NCBI GenBank assembly: GCA_934541105.1
Contig: CAKTDA010000002.1
Span: forward strand, 186,001 to 250,000
Origin: an uncultured Luteitalea sp.
GTDB lineage: Bacteria; Acidobacteriota; Vicinamibacteria; Vicinamibacterales; Vicinamibacteraceae
DNA length: 64,000 bases
Direction of reading: 5' to 3'
Every line of letters begins with the position of its first letter. Position 1 is the first letter of the stretch. Made by a program: the position numbers and the translations under genes. Under the pieces are notes generated by a model. It searched no databases, was not told the origin of the DNA, and was given only the letters and a program-made list of their open reading frames with translations. This document shows positions 41,325-50,314 of this stretch, one piece after another.

Positions 41325-41412
41325 CGCCTGGCGATCACGGAGACGCTCACCGGCCTGCCGGACAAGTCCGGCAGCCACTCCATGGCAAGGAGCGCCGCCG
41401 CCAGGACGCCCC

Positions 41413-41460
41413 AGCGCCTTCGACATCTCGCATTCCGCATTCACGCATTCACGATTGCTC
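41413..41460 (-). repeat. seven/eight-base-periodic tract (GAATGCG type)
   Basis: Minus-strand text steps through GTGAATGC, GTGAATGC, GGAATGC, GAGATGTC and GAAGGCG. It lies in the 246-base gap between the beta-helix and DUF4349 genes, which otherwise shows nothing recognisable. Confidence 0.45.
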
Positions 41461-41570
41461 TTCCTCCCTGTTCGCCCTGCCGACGGCAGGCGTTGAGCAA
41501 TGCAGTCCGCTCGCACGCACGCGCCTCCTCATGCCCATGCCGCGCCGTGCCCTTGAGCGGGGGAGGCACC

Positions 41571-42506
41571 GTGAGCGCACGATGGACGATCGCCGCTGCC
41601 GCGCTGCTGGTGGCGGCATGCGGAGGCGATGCAGACTGGTCCGGCGGCGCGCCCCCGGCGGCGAGCACGTTGTCGGCGCCGGCAGCCGCGGAGAGCCTGG
41701 CGGCGCCTCCACCGAGCGACGCTCCGGTGCGTGGTGACGCGCCCGTCGGTGCGGAGGCGGTGCAGGCCAGTTCTGCCGCCAGCTACCTGGCGTACTCATA
41801 CAGCCAGCGACTGGAGTTGCCCGGCACACGACTCGCGGCGGTGATGGACGGCCACGTCGCGGCGTGCCAGGCCGCGGGAGACGCTCGCTGTCAACTCATG
41901 GGATCGGCGCGCAACGGCGAACCGGACGCGCGAATGAGCGGTGCGCTGAGCGTGCGTGGCGAGCCGCAGTGGCTGCGCGAGTTCATGCAGACGGTGGCAT
42001 CTGATGCGACCGGTGCCGGCGGACAGGTCGTACATACGAGCGCCACGACCGAGGACCTCACGCGCACCATCGTCGACAGCGAGGCGAGCCTGCGTGCGTC
42101 GCGGACGCTGCGCGAGCGGTTGATGCGCCTGCTCGAATCACGGCCCGGGACGCTTCAGGATCTGCTTGCCGTCGAGCGCGAACTCGCGCGGGTCCAGACG
42201 GAGATCGACGCGACGGAGTCGACCCTGGCGATGATGCGTCGGCGGGTGAGCATGTCCACGCTCAACGTGAGCTACGAGTCGCCCGCGCCGAGTGTCTCGA
42301 CGCAGACGTTCGGCCCGCTACGCGATGCCGTCGAGCAGTTCGTCGCACGTGCGGTGGGGAGCACCGCCGCGATCGTGGCCATCGTGGCGTCCCTGCTGCC
42401 GTGGGCGGTCGTCATGGCCCTCCTCGCATGGGGGCTGAAGCGACTGTATCGCGCGTCGCGGCGGCAGCGGGACACCATGCCCGACGCCGCTTCCGACGTC
42501 CGGTAG
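41571..42506 (+). CDS. DUF4349-domain lipoprotein
   Basis: A 311-residue protein. The GTG at 41571 has GGAGG six bases upstream and starts a lipoprotein signal with lipobox LVAACG, so it is preferred over upstream codons. An Ala/Pro-rich linker precedes the DUF4349 region: a ferredoxin-like part, then a coiled coil (ASRTLRERLMRLLESRPGTL, DLLAVERELARVQTEIDATE). One membrane helix (about 268-290) and a basic tail end it. DUF4349 proteins are envelope proteins of unknown function. A lipid anchor plus a C-terminal helix would tie both ends to membranes. Confidence 0.85.
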   Translation: MSARWTIAAAALLVAACGGDADWSGGAPPAASTLSAPAAAESLAAPPPSDAPVRGDAPVGAEAVQASSAASYLAYSYSQRLELPGTRLAAVMDGHVAACQAAGDARCQLMGSARNGEPDARMSGALSVRGEPQWLREFMQTVASDATGAGGQVVHTSATTEDLTRTIVDSEASLRASRTLRERLMRLLESRPGTLQDLLAVERELARVQTEIDATESTLAMMRRRVSMSTLNVSYESPAPSVSTQTFGPLRDAVEQFVARAVGSTAAIVAIVASLLPWAVVMALLAWGLKRLYRASRRQRDTMPDAASDVR

Positions 42507-42516
42507 CTCCGCGATC

Positions 42517-43911
42517 TCAGCGCACGAGGAAGAGCGCGTCCTGTCGGCGCAGGGCCCACCGGATCCGGCCGCTCGCGTCGATGATCGCGTCTTCCTCGAG
42601 CGCCATCCGCACCGCCTGCCCATCCCACTCGGGCACCGGCGTCGTCGCCTGCAGCTCGATCGAGAACCACATCGACGGGATGACACGTGCATCGCCGCGA
42701 CCGGGGACGCCGTCCTGATAGTCCCAGAGACCGATCAGGGGACCAGAGCCGTGACCGTGCAGCCCGATGGGATGTGCATAGAAGGTCCCGTCGATGGCGC
42801 CCTGCTGCATCCGCCGGCGAGCGCTGGCGAGAATCTCGTTGCCGGTACGGCCCGGGCGGATCTCCTCCATGAGGATGTCCTGCATGGCGTTGCCGTTGGC
42901 AAGCGCACGAACGAGGCCGGCAGGTGCGGCCGTCTCGCCGGCACGCAGTACGTACGCGTTGTGCTGGGTGTCGGTATTGAGGCGCGCGACAGTGATACCG
43001 ACGTCGCAGTGCAGGACGTCGCCGCGCTCGATCACCGGATCGGCGCCGAGCTGTGCGGCCGTCGTGCCCCTGCGCTGCACACTGACGCTCGGCTGGAACC
43101 ACGTGCCGAGTCCCATGTCGTTGACGCGCTGGCGCCACCACCAGACGAGGTCGCTCGTGCGCGTCGTGCCGGGCGTGATGGTGCGCGACGAGAACATCTC
43201 CTGCGTCAGCGACCAGACGAGCGCCTGCATCCGCTCGTAGAACGCTTCCTCCTCGGGCAGTCGCGCGGCCAGCAGTTCGAGCGGCAACCCTTCGGCATCG
43301 CGGAACCGTGATGTCCAGGTTTCGCCAAGCGCTGCCGACATGCCCTGCAACTCGCCGCTCGACAGGCCGTCGGAGAAGGCGAACACCGTGGACCTGTCGA
43401 TGCCGATGACGCGCGGCTTGCGTTCCTCGATCACGCGCGCGAGGACCTGCCACTGCTCGTCGCCCCACAACTCGGCCTGTACACCACGCCCCGCGTCGCC
43501 GGCGGCTGCCGTCGTCGAACGACGGGCCTCGAACGCACCGCCCTGCGACGACCCGCCGAGTGCGATGCGCTCCACACACGCGGCCTCGGGCGGCGCACCC
43601 GAAGCGGCGCACCTGTCGAAGAAGACGTAGATGGTGCGACGCCGCGCGGCGAACGTCTCCGGTCCCACGATCGCGCTGAAGACCGGGTCTTCGTTGTACT
43701 CGCGCATCGACACCACCCACATGTCGATGCCGTGCTTGCGCAGGAGGCCGGGCAGGAACGTATCGAGCCGCGCCCGCAGCCACTGCTGCTGCAGGGCCGC
43801 TTGCTCACGCAGCGTGCCGAAGGGGCGGTCGGGCGATTGCGCCCACGCGGCAACGCCGGCGGACATGCCCATGACCACCGCACACGCGACAATCCATCTC
43901 GGGACCTGCAT
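42517..43911 (-). CDS. exported M24-family metallopeptidase (Xaa-Pro peptidase-like)
   Basis: A 464-residue protein with a signal peptide (MQVPRWIVACAVVMGMSAG, cut near AWAQ). The N-terminal creatinase-like domain (RARLDTFLPGLLRKHGIDMW) precedes the pita-bread domain with metal-ligand segments LHCDVGITVARLNTDTQHN, GLHGHGSGPLIG, WFSIELQ and the late EED. It would remove N-terminal residues next to proline in the periplasm. TAGGAT eight bases before the ATG suggests its own leaderless promoter. Confidence 0.88.
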   Translation of the reverse strand: MQVPRWIVACAVVMGMSAGVAAWAQSPDRPFGTLREQAALQQQWLRARLDTFLPGLLRKHGIDMWVVSMREYNEDPVFSAIVGPETFAARRRTIYVFFDRCAASGAPPEAACVERIALGGSSQGGAFEARRSTTAAAGDAGRGVQAELWGDEQWQVLARVIEERKPRVIGIDRSTVFAFSDGLSSGELQGMSAALGETWTSRFRDAEGLPLELLAARLPEEEAFYERMQALVWSLTQEMFSSRTITPGTTRTSDLVWWWRQRVNDMGLGTWFQPSVSVQRRGTTAAQLGADPVIERGDVLHCDVGITVARLNTDTQHNAYVLRAGETAAPAGLVRALANGNAMQDILMEEIRPGRTGNEILASARRRMQQGAIDGTFYAHPIGLHGHGSGPLIGLWDYQDGVPGRGDARVIPSMWFSIELQATTPVPEWDGQAVRMALEEDAIIDASGRIRWALRRQDALFLVR

Positions 43912-43919
43912 GACGCGCG

Positions 43920-43925
43920 ATCCTA
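43920..43925 (-). promoter_or_regulatory. -10 box (TAGGAT), leaderless type
   Basis: Minus-strand TAGGAT, eight bases before the M24 peptidase ATG at 43911. Confidence 0.42.
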
Positions 43926-43986
43926 TCGCGGCACACGCCGCGAAGGGGTCGACACCATGCCGTCCCGTCGTCGCGGGCGGCGTCGG

Positions 43987-44823
43987 TCAGTCGTTCCTGA
44001 CGAACTGCACCTCGAAGACCCACGGCCACAGCTTGCCGGTGACGAGGAAGTTGCCGGTCTTCGGGTCGTGCGCGATGCCGTTGAGCACGTCGACGCCGCG
44101 GGATCGCTCGGTGGCCGTCAGCAGGTTCGACATGTCGACCCAGCCGGTCACGACGCCCGTCTTCGGATCGATCCGTGCGATGCGATCCTCCTGCCAGATG
44201 TTGGCGTAGATCACGCCGTCCACGTACTCGAGCTCGTTGATGTGCGGCACGGCCCGGTCGCCGTCGCGTACGCGGAGGCGGCCCTGCTCGGCAAACGTCG
44301 CAGGGTCCCAGAACCGCAGCGTGTCGCTGCCGTCGCTCATGATCAGGCGCTGTCCGTCGTAGGTCAGGCCCCAGCCCTCCCCCGGATAGCTGAACTCGCG
44401 CAGTCTCGCGAACGTCTTCCTGTCGTACTCGAATCCCACGCCGGTCTGGTACGTCAACTGCACGATGCGATCGCCGACGACGGCAATCCCTTCGGCGAAG
44501 TACCGCCCGTCGAGTTCGACTTGCTGGAGGGCAGCACCCGTTGCCAGATCGACGCGACGCAGCTTCGACTCGCCGTACAGCCCCGTGCTCTCGTAGAGGT
44601 TTCCGTCGGCAATGGTCAACCCCTGCGTGAAGGCCGCCGTGTCGTGGGGATGGCTCCTGACGATGCGGTACGTCAACTGCTCGACCCCCGATTGAACGGC
44701 TCCGCCTGCTCCCGCCGACGCCTGGCCTCCTGCCTCCGGCTCCGGGGCAGGTGCAGACGACGCGCCGCAGGCGACGATGAGGGCCGAGGCCGCGAGGAGC
44801 ACGAAGACGCAACGCGCCGGCAT
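43987..44823 (-). CDS. glutaminyl-peptide cyclotransferase lipoprotein (plant/bacterial type)
   Basis: A 278-residue five-bladed beta-propeller glutaminyl cyclase. The ATG at 44823 opens a lipoprotein signal with lipobox LIVACG and has TACCCT eight bases upstream. Family landmarks include HDTAAFTQGLTIADGNLYES, TGLYGESKLR, WGLTYDGQRLIMSDGS, INELEYVDGVIYANIWQ and LNGIAHDPKTGNFLVTGK. It forms pyroglutamate at protein N termini in the envelope. It shares the region with the M24 peptidase and SGNH lipoprotein but appears to be transcribed on its own. Confidence 0.93.
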   Translation of the reverse strand: MPARCVFVLLAASALIVACGASSAPAPEPEAGGQASAGAGGAVQSGVEQLTYRIVRSHPHDTAAFTQGLTIADGNLYESTGLYGESKLRRVDLATGAALQQVELDGRYFAEGIAVVGDRIVQLTYQTGVGFEYDRKTFARLREFSYPGEGWGLTYDGQRLIMSDGSDTLRFWDPATFAEQGRLRVRDGDRAVPHINELEYVDGVIYANIWQEDRIARIDPKTGVVTGWVDMSNLLTATERSRGVDVLNGIAHDPKTGNFLVTGKLWPWVFEVQFVRND

Positions 44824-44831
44824 GGTGCTAC

Positions 44832-44837
44832 AGGGTA
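44832..44837 (-). promoter_or_regulatory. -10 box (TACCCT), leaderless type
   Basis: Minus-strand TACCCT, eight bases before the cyclotransferase ATG at 44823. Confidence 0.38.
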
Positions 44838-44859
44838 CTCCGGTGTTCCCCACCCGTCT

Positions 44860-45816
44860 CTACGGACGACGCTCGAACGACTCCCGGATCACCGCGAAGT
44901 ACGTCTCGGCAATCACGTCGGAGCCGGCAAGGGTCGGATGCAGCCCGTCGCTGCCGATGAGCGGCGACTGCTCGCCGCCGAACGCCTCGTACAGATCCGC
45001 ACACCCGGTCCGGTAGCGGCGGCACAGATCGCGAATCTGGCCGTTCAGCTCGCGCACCGCCTCGGGCGCCGTGCCCCGGCTCGACCCGGGCCGCTGCGGC
45101 GTGAGCGTCGCGAGAATCACGGCCACGCCTCGCGCCTGCGCATCGCGCGTGATGCGCTCGAGCCGCGACACGACGTCGCGGATTGCCCGCGCGCCCTCGG
45201 CGTTCACGTCGTTGGCGCCCCCCTGGAGGATCAGCACCTGGGGATTGCTCGCACGGAGCGCCGCCGGGTAGCGATTCTCGATCTGCTCCATCACGTTGCC
45301 GGGCACGCCGGCATTCGTGAGCGCGATCGGCTGATCCGGATAGCGCTCCTCGAGCAGGTACTCGAGCTTCTGGAAGTAGGAATTGCCGGGGATCACGCGA
45401 TCCGGCGCGCGCGACGTGACGCCGAACGTGAAGCTGTCGCCGAGCGCGAGGAAGCGCTCCACCGTCAGGAGCGGCGCGGCCGCGACGCTGACGACGAACG
45501 AGCAACTGGCCGTCTGCGATCGCGCGTCGCGCGCCGTACACGTCACCGTTGTCTCACCGATTGGCGCAGGTGCTCCCGCGGCAGGCGTGCACGTGACCGT
45601 GACGGGCGCCGTGCCGCCCGTGGGCTGGGGCTGTGCGTAGGCGAGGGGAACGGGCTGGCCCGTCGTCGATCGCAGCGGCTGCGGGACCGGGCAGGACAGT
45701 GAGAGCGATGGTGCAGGCGTCGGGCTCGGCTGCGTCGGCGTCGGCCGGTCGTTCGACGAGCCGCCGCAGCCCGCGAGCCAGGTGGCCGACAGCACCAGCG
45801 CGGCGAGACGACTCAT
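44860..45816 (-). CDS. SGNH/GDSL hydrolase lipoprotein with HYR-like domain
   Basis: A 318-residue lipoprotein (lipobox LAGCGG). A Pro/Thr-rich linker and a short beta domain (VTVTCTPAAGAPAPIGETTV, HYR-like, about 65-110) precede the SGNH hydrolase. FLALGDSFTFG holds the catalytic Ser, GVPGN the Gly, LQGGANDV the Asn and DGLHPT the Asp/His pair. It could be an esterase or acyltransferase acting on envelope glycans or lipids. Its ATG overlaps the stop of the ABC ATPase gene (ATGA at 45813-45816), so the two are translated together. Confidence 0.92.
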   Translation of the reverse strand: MSRLAALVLSATWLAGCGGSSNDRPTPTQPSPTPAPSLSLSCPVPQPLRSTTGQPVPLAYAQPQPTGGTAPVTVTCTPAAGAPAPIGETTVTCTARDARSQTASCSFVVSVAAAPLLTVERFLALGDSFTFGVTSRAPDRVIPGNSYFQKLEYLLEERYPDQPIALTNAGVPGNVMEQIENRYPAALRASNPQVLILQGGANDVNAEGARAIRDVVSRLERITRDAQARGVAVILATLTPQRPGSSRGTAPEAVRELNGQIRDLCRRYRTGCADLYEAFGGEQSPLIGSDGLHPTLAGSDVIAETYFAVIRESFERRP

Positions 45817-46499
45817 GCCGCGCGCGTGACGTCCTTCTCGACCTGTCCGTCGCGGATGTGGATCACGCGATGCGCATGCGCCGCGACCTCGGGCTCGTGC
45901 GTGACGAGCACGATCGTGTTGCCACCGCCGTGCAGGCGCTCGAACAGCGCCATGATCTCGACGCCGGTCTTGGAGTCGAGGTTGCCGGTGGGCTCGTCGG
46001 CCAGCAGGATCGACGGATTGTTCACGAGCGCCCGCGCGATGGCGACGCGCTGCCGCTGGCCGCCGGAGAGTTCGTTCGGCTTGTGGCCCATGCGGTGGTC
46101 GAGCTCGACCTTCGTGAGCGCCGCCTTCGCGCGCTCGGCGCGCTCGGACGAACTGACGCCGGCATAGACGAGCGGCAACTCGACGTTGTGCAGCGCCGAG
46201 GCCCTGGGCAGGAGGTTGAACGTCTGGAAGACGAACCCGATCTCCTCGTTCCTGATCCGGGCCAGCTCGTCATCGTCCATGCGGCTTACCTCCTTGTCGT
46301 TCAGGAGGTAGGTGCCCTTGCTCGGCGTGTCGAGGCACCCTATCAGGTTCATCAGCGTGGACTTGCCAGAGCCTGACGGGCCCATGATCGCGACGTACTC
46401 CCCGCGGGGAATCTCGATGTTCACTCCGCGCAGGGCGTGGATCTCCTCCGAACCCATCACGTAGGTCTTCCACAGATCGCGCGTCTCGATGAGGGCCAT
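45813..46499 (-). CDS. ABC transporter ATPase, MacB/LolD type
   Basis: A 228-residue ATPase: Walker A MGPSGSGKST, signature LSGGQRQR, Walker B ILLADEPTGNLDS, and His in THEPEVA. DTPSKGTYLLNDKEV and VFQTFNLLPRASALHNVELP are typical of the MacB/LolD group that drives lipoprotein release or envelope efflux without moving substrate across the inner membrane. No FtsX-like permease gene is adjacent. It is coupled by a four-base overlap to an SGNH lipoprotein gene. TAAGCT six bases before the ATG suggests a leaderless start. Confidence 0.94.
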   Translation of the reverse strand: MALIETRDLWKTYVMGSEEIHALRGVNIEIPRGEYVAIMGPSGSGKSTLMNLIGCLDTPSKGTYLLNDKEVSRMDDDELARIRNEEIGFVFQTFNLLPRASALHNVELPLVYAGVSSSERAERAKAALTKVELDHRMGHKPNELSGGQRQRVAIARALVNNPSILLADEPTGNLDSKTGVEIMALFERLHGGGNTIVLVTHEPEVAAHAHRVIHIRDGQVEKDVTRAA

Positions 46500-46505
46500 G
46501 GCTTC

Positions 46506-46511
46506 AGCTTA
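46506..46511 (-). promoter_or_regulatory. -10 box (TAAGCT), leaderless type
   Basis: Minus-strand TAAGCT, six bases before the ABC ATPase ATG at 46499. Weaker hexamer than the others. Confidence 0.33.
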
Positions 46512-46555
46512 GTACGGCCGGGGCACCGGAACGGTTCCCGCGGCGATTGTGCACT

Positions 46556-47188
46556 TTACTGTGCTTTCTGTCCCACCGGCACGTTCGGCATCGGGTCGGC
46601 GTGCGGCACGTGCACCACGAGTTCCGCGTCGTCGCCCGGCGGGGCGGGGTACCGGGCCCAGAGGACACGGCGCTCGCCGGCGGCAAGCGGTGCCTCGTCG
46701 CGGCTGCCGAGCGGCGCGTTGCGGGCGTCCCGGAGCACGAAGAACTTGCGCTCGTGGGTCAGGTCCGCCAGATAGACTTCCGCCAGCGTTCCGCGGTCTG
46801 GGGCGTCGGCGCTGAACCGCTGCGCGATGTCGAGTGCGGGGGCGCCGTCCGGCGAGGTATTGGTGACCGCCAGCCGGAGTTCGATGGTGTCGGCCGCCAC
46901 GCGATCGAGCGAAACCACGGCAATCCCGAGGTGCCCCTCCTGCCCCATGGTCTCGGCAAGGGGGGCAGGTTCCGGCGCGGCGTCCGCGACCGGAGCCACC
47001 GGCGCCTCGTCCGGTGCAGGTTGCCGCCCGTCGAACGACGCCCAGGCCACGAGCGCGACCAGCAGGGCCGCCACGGCGGGCCACAGCCAGCGGGGACGTC
47101 GAGGTCCGCCCGGTGACGGATCGGGTACTGGCACGGGATCGGGAGTTGTCGTCTCTTCGGCCGGCGCGCCGGCGGGCATCTCTGTCAC
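46556..47188 (-). CDS. membrane-anchored hypothetical protein in the acs operon
   Basis: A 210-residue protein with a GTG start overlapping the upstream stop (GTGA). A Pro-rich cytoplasmic N terminus precedes one membrane helix (about 35-50, WLWPAVAALLVALVAW). The exported part is a single beta domain (IAVVSLDRVAADTIELRLAV, ERRVLWARYPAPPGDDAELV), like Ig-type domains that package conserved strands. No enzyme motif is seen. It is the last gene of the acs operon. The family is not recognised. Confidence 0.72.
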   Translation of the reverse strand: MTEMPAGAPAEETTTPDPVPVPDPSPGGPRRPRWLWPAVAALLVALVAWASFDGRQPAPDEAPVAPVADAAPEPAPLAETMGQEGHLGIAVVSLDRVAADTIELRLAVTNTSPDGAPALDIAQRFSADAPDRGTLAEVYLADLTHERKFFVLRDARNAPLGSRDEAPLAAGERRVLWARYPAPPGDDAELVVHVPHADPMPNVPVGQKAQ

Positions 47189-47670
47189 GCGTCGTGTGTC
47201 TGCTCACGGCGGGCCAGGGCCTCGGCGCGGCGGCGAAGCGCGCGCACCATGACCCAGGTCACGAGCGCGTGCAGTCGGGAATCGATGACGAGCAGCCGGT
47301 ACAGCCGTCCGGCTGCCCCCGGGAAGCTCGCGTACGTCTCCGCTGTAAGACGAGAACTGTCGGCATCGGGTTGACCGATGCGGTACACGAGCTGGTACTG
47401 CGCAAAGCGATGGGATCCGGCGAGAGCGTACGTGGCGGGCGCCACGACCTCGCGGACCTCGAAGCCGGGCCGCTCGGCGCCGATGACGTGCGCGGCGAGG
47501 CCGTTGGCCACGGAGGGCTCGGCGCCGAGGACGATCGCGAGGACGCGCCGGCAGCCCGCCGCGTGCGGCGGCGGCTGCGCCGCGAGGAGCGCGGCCCACA
47601 GCGTGCGGGCCGGCGCCTCGACGTCCACGCTGCGGGCGTCCACGAACGGCAGGAGTGCGCGATCGCTCAC
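47185..47670 (-). CDS. SRPBCC/DUF2867-like protein
   Basis: A 161-residue protein with a GTG start 13 bases after acs. ARSVDVEAPARTLWAALLAA at the N terminus and FEVREVVAPATYALAGSHRF, QYQLVYRIG in the centre match a START/SRPBCC-type helix-grip fold such as DUF2867. The end RLYRLLVIDSRLHALVTWVM is amphipathic to hydrophobic and may touch the membrane. Such proteins bind hydrophobic ligands. The link to acetate activation is only positional. The fold call is by eye. Confidence 0.68.
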   Translation of the reverse strand: MSDRALLPFVDARSVDVEAPARTLWAALLAAQPPPHAAGCRRVLAIVLGAEPSVANGLAAHVIGAERPGFEVREVVAPATYALAGSHRFAQYQLVYRIGQPDADSSRLTAETYASFPGAAGRLYRLLVIDSRLHALVTWVMVRALRRRAEALARREQTHDA

Positions 47671-47683
47671 GCGTCCCTTCGTC

Positions 47684-49648
47684 TCACTCTTCCTGGCTCT
47701 CGTACTGGTCCTTCAGCTTCGCGACCACTGCCGGATCGGCAAGTGTCGTCGTGTCGCCGATGGCCTTGCCTTCGGCGATGTCGCGCAGCAACCGGCGCAT
47801 GATCTTGCCCGACCGCGTCTTGGGCAGGTCGGCGGCAAAGTGGATCTCCTCGGGCCTGGCGAGGGCGCCGATCTTCTTCACGACGTGCTCGCGCAGTTCG
47901 TGCACGAGGCCGGTGGAGCCCTTGTGGCCTTCCTTCAGCGTGACGAAGGCGGCGATCGACTGCCCCTTGATGTCGTGCGTGCGCCCGACGACGGCGGCCT
48001 CCGCGACGAAGGGATGATCGACGAGCGCGCTCTCGACTTCCATCGTGCCGATGCGGTGCCCGCTGACGTTGAGCACGTCGTCCACGCGGCCGAGCAGCCA
48101 GATGCAGCCGTCGGTGTCCACGCGCGCGCCGTCGCCGGCAAAGTACGCGCCGTCCTGCCACTTGCTCCAGTACTGCGCGACGTAGCGATCGGGATCGCCG
48201 TAGATGCCGCGCAGCATGGCCGGCCACGGCTTGCTGATCGTCAGCAGCCCGCCGCCGCGCTCGACCTTCTCACCGGCCTGGTTGCGGATCTCCACGGAGA
48301 TGCCCGGGAAGGGATGCGTCGCCGACCCCGGCTTCGTCGTGGTGACGCCCGGGAGCGGCGTGATCATGATCTGCCCCGTCTCGGTCTGCCACCAGGTGTC
48401 CACGATCGGGCAGCGGCCGCCGCCGATGTGCTCGTGGTACCACATCCACGCCTCGGGATTGATGGGCTCACCCACCGATCCGAGCAGGCGCACCGTGCTC
48501 AGGTCGTGCCGCTTCGGCAGGTCCGTGCCCCAGCGCATGAACGCGCGAATCGCCGTCGGCGCCGTGTAGAAGATCGTCACGCCGTGGCGCTCGATCAGGC
48601 TCCAGAAGCGATCGCGCTCCGGCCAGTCGGGCGCGCCTTCGTACATCAGCACCGTCGCGCCGGCCGCCAGGGGGCCGTACACGACGTAGCTGTGCCCGGT
48701 CACCCACCCGATGTCGGCCGTGCACCAGTAGACGTCGTCTTCCTTGAGGTCGAAGACCGCCTGGGTGGTGGCGAGCGTCCCCGTCAGGTAGCCGCCCGTC
48801 GTGTGGACGATGCCCTTCGGCTTCCCGGTGGTGCCCGACGTGTAGAGGATGTACAGCATGTCCTCGCTGTCCATCGGCTCGGGCTCGCACCACGCTTTCA
48901 CGTCCTGCACGACCCGGTGGTACCAGTGGTCGCGACCTTCCTTGACGTGCACGGGGAAGCGGTCCGACGAGTCGCGCTTGACGATCAGCACGTTCTCGAT
49001 CGACGGCGTGTGCTGCAGCGCCTGGTCGGCAATCTGCTTGAGCGGCAGCAGCGAGCCACGCCGGTAGCCGCCGTCGGCCGTGATGAGCAGCGAGCACTGC
49101 GAGTCGTTGATGCGGTCGGCAAGCGCCTCGGCGCTGAAGCCGCCGAACACCACCGAATGCACCGCGCCGATGCGCGCACACGCGAGCATCGCAATCGCGA
49201 GCTCGGGGATGAGCGGCATGTACATCGCCACGCGATCCCCGCGCTTGACGCCGAACGACTTGAGCACGTTGGCGGCGATGTTCACCTCGCGCTGCAGGTC
49301 GAAGTAGGTCAGCGTGCGGCGGTCGCCCGGCTCCCCTTCCCAGATGATCGCGGCCTTGTTGCGGCGCCCGTTGCGCACGTGGCGATCGACGCAGTTGACC
49401 GACGCGTTCAGCTTCCCGCCCACGAACCACTTCGCGTGCGGCGGGTTCCATTCGAGAACCTTCTCGAAGGGCTCGATCCAGTCGAGCAGTTCGGCCTGCG
49501 ACTTCCAGTAGCCTTCCGGGTCCGCAGCGGCCTGCTCGTAGATGGCGCGGTCGCGCACGTTGGCCTGGCGCGTGAACGCCTCGGGCGGGGGGAAGGTGCG
49601 CTGCTCGTCGAGCAGCGCCTGGATTTCTTGAGAAGAGGGCTCCGACAT
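47684..49648 (-). CDS. acs: acetyl-CoA synthetase
   Basis: A 654-residue AMP-forming acetate-CoA ligase. YTSGTTGKPKGIVHTTGG is the P-loop-like motif A3; VDTWWQTETGQIMI, DGARVDTDGCIWLLGRVDD and the end LPKTRSGKIMRRLLRD follow. The Lys in SGKIMRR is the residue acetylated to switch off the enzyme in characterised members. ATG 49648 starts MSEPSSQEIQALL; the frame is open further upstream, but this is the family length and TAGGAT lies seven bases before it. It leads an operon with an SRPBCC-like and a membrane protein. Confidence 0.97.
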   Translation of the reverse strand: MSEPSSQEIQALLDEQRTFPPPEAFTRQANVRDRAIYEQAAADPEGYWKSQAELLDWIEPFEKVLEWNPPHAKWFVGGKLNASVNCVDRHVRNGRRNKAAIIWEGEPGDRRTLTYFDLQREVNIAANVLKSFGVKRGDRVAMYMPLIPELAIAMLACARIGAVHSVVFGGFSAEALADRINDSQCSLLITADGGYRRGSLLPLKQIADQALQHTPSIENVLIVKRDSSDRFPVHVKEGRDHWYHRVVQDVKAWCEPEPMDSEDMLYILYTSGTTGKPKGIVHTTGGYLTGTLATTQAVFDLKEDDVYWCTADIGWVTGHSYVVYGPLAAGATVLMYEGAPDWPERDRFWSLIERHGVTIFYTAPTAIRAFMRWGTDLPKRHDLSTVRLLGSVGEPINPEAWMWYHEHIGGGRCPIVDTWWQTETGQIMITPLPGVTTTKPGSATHPFPGISVEIRNQAGEKVERGGGLLTISKPWPAMLRGIYGDPDRYVAQYWSKWQDGAYFAGDGARVDTDGCIWLLGRVDDVLNVSGHRIGTMEVESALVDHPFVAEAAVVGRTHDIKGQSIAAFVTLKEGHKGSTGLVHELREHVVKKIGALARPEEIHFAADLPKTRSGKIMRRLLRDIAEGKAIGDTTTLADPAVVAKLKDQYESQEE

Positions 49649-49655
49649 GGGCGGA

Positions 49656-49661
49656 ATCCTA
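49656..49661 (-). promoter_or_regulatory. -10 box (TAGGAT), leaderless type, for acs
   Basis: Minus-strand TAGGAT, seven bases before the acs ATG, after a run of T. An AGGA inside the box could also act as ribosome binding site if transcription starts further upstream. Confidence 0.4.
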
Positions 49662-49710
49662 TCAAAAAGGGCGAAGTCCGCAGTCGCCCGTCGCACCGGC
49701 CGCGTGCACG

Positions 49711-50241
49711 CTACTCCGGCCCGTGCGGGCGCGAGGCGTCCGCGAATCCGGGAACCGGGGGCGGGGGCGGGGGCATCGACGGCTTGAAGAGCACCGTGCC
49801 GAGTGCGCCGCCGACGGCGCCGAAGACGGCATTGATCACGAGCGAGAGCATCAACCCGACGAACATCAGCGCACCGCCGACACCGCCGCGGCTCATCTGC
49901 TCGATCAGGTCGCGGAACTCGGGCGGCACGTCGCCACCGCTCTGCTCGAGGATCTGGCGCAACGCGTCGCCGCCCATCGGGCCGAGCAGCATCTGGATGG
50001 GAATCGCGACGAGCGTGGCGACGACCGCGCCGACGAGGCCGGCGAGCAGGCCGACCACGGCGCCGTCGGCAGCCTCGACTGGCGCCGGCTGCGCCTGCTG
50101 GAGCAGGTACGTCGCCAGTACGCCGCCGAGAATGACCCACAGGCAGCAGAGGCAGTTGCCCGCGGAGATCACCGGCAACGCCGAGAGGACGCCAATCACC
50201 ACTCCGCCGAGGAGGGCCGGCTGCAGCTTCGATGCGCGCAT
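49711..50241 (-). CDS. membrane protein with glycine-zipper-like helices
   Basis: A 176-residue protein. The ATG at 50241 is chosen because it starts MRASKLQPALLGGVV and the upstream frame has low coding quality. About three to four Gly/Ala-rich helices: ALLGGVVIGVLSALPVIS, VVGLLAGLVGAVVATLVA and GALMFVGLMLSLVINAVFG. A CLCC pair follows the first helix. A Pro-rich tail ends it. Similar short membrane proteins in Acidobacteriota have no known role. Confidence 0.72.
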   Translation of the reverse strand: MRASKLQPALLGGVVIGVLSALPVISAGNCLCCLWVILGGVLATYLLQQAQPAPVEAADGAVVGLLAGLVGAVVATLVAIPIQMLLGPMGGDALRQILEQSGGDVPPEFRDLIEQMSRGGVGGALMFVGLMLSLVINAVFGAVGGALGTVLFKPSMPPPPPPVPGFADASRPHGPE

Positions 50242-50302
50242 GGCTGCCCATCGTACGAGCAGTCGGCCGCCGGCGCCACTGACGCGACGCCCGCCTTCGC
50301 GA

Positions 50303-50308
50303 TAGGCT
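50303..50308 (+). promoter_or_regulatory. -10 box (TAGGCT) with -35 CTGACG, leaderless type
   Basis: CTGACG at 50279-50284, an 18-base spacer and TAGGCT at 50303-50308. Six bases separate the box from the GTG at 50315. Confidence 0.45.
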
Positions 50309-50314
50309 GTCGGC

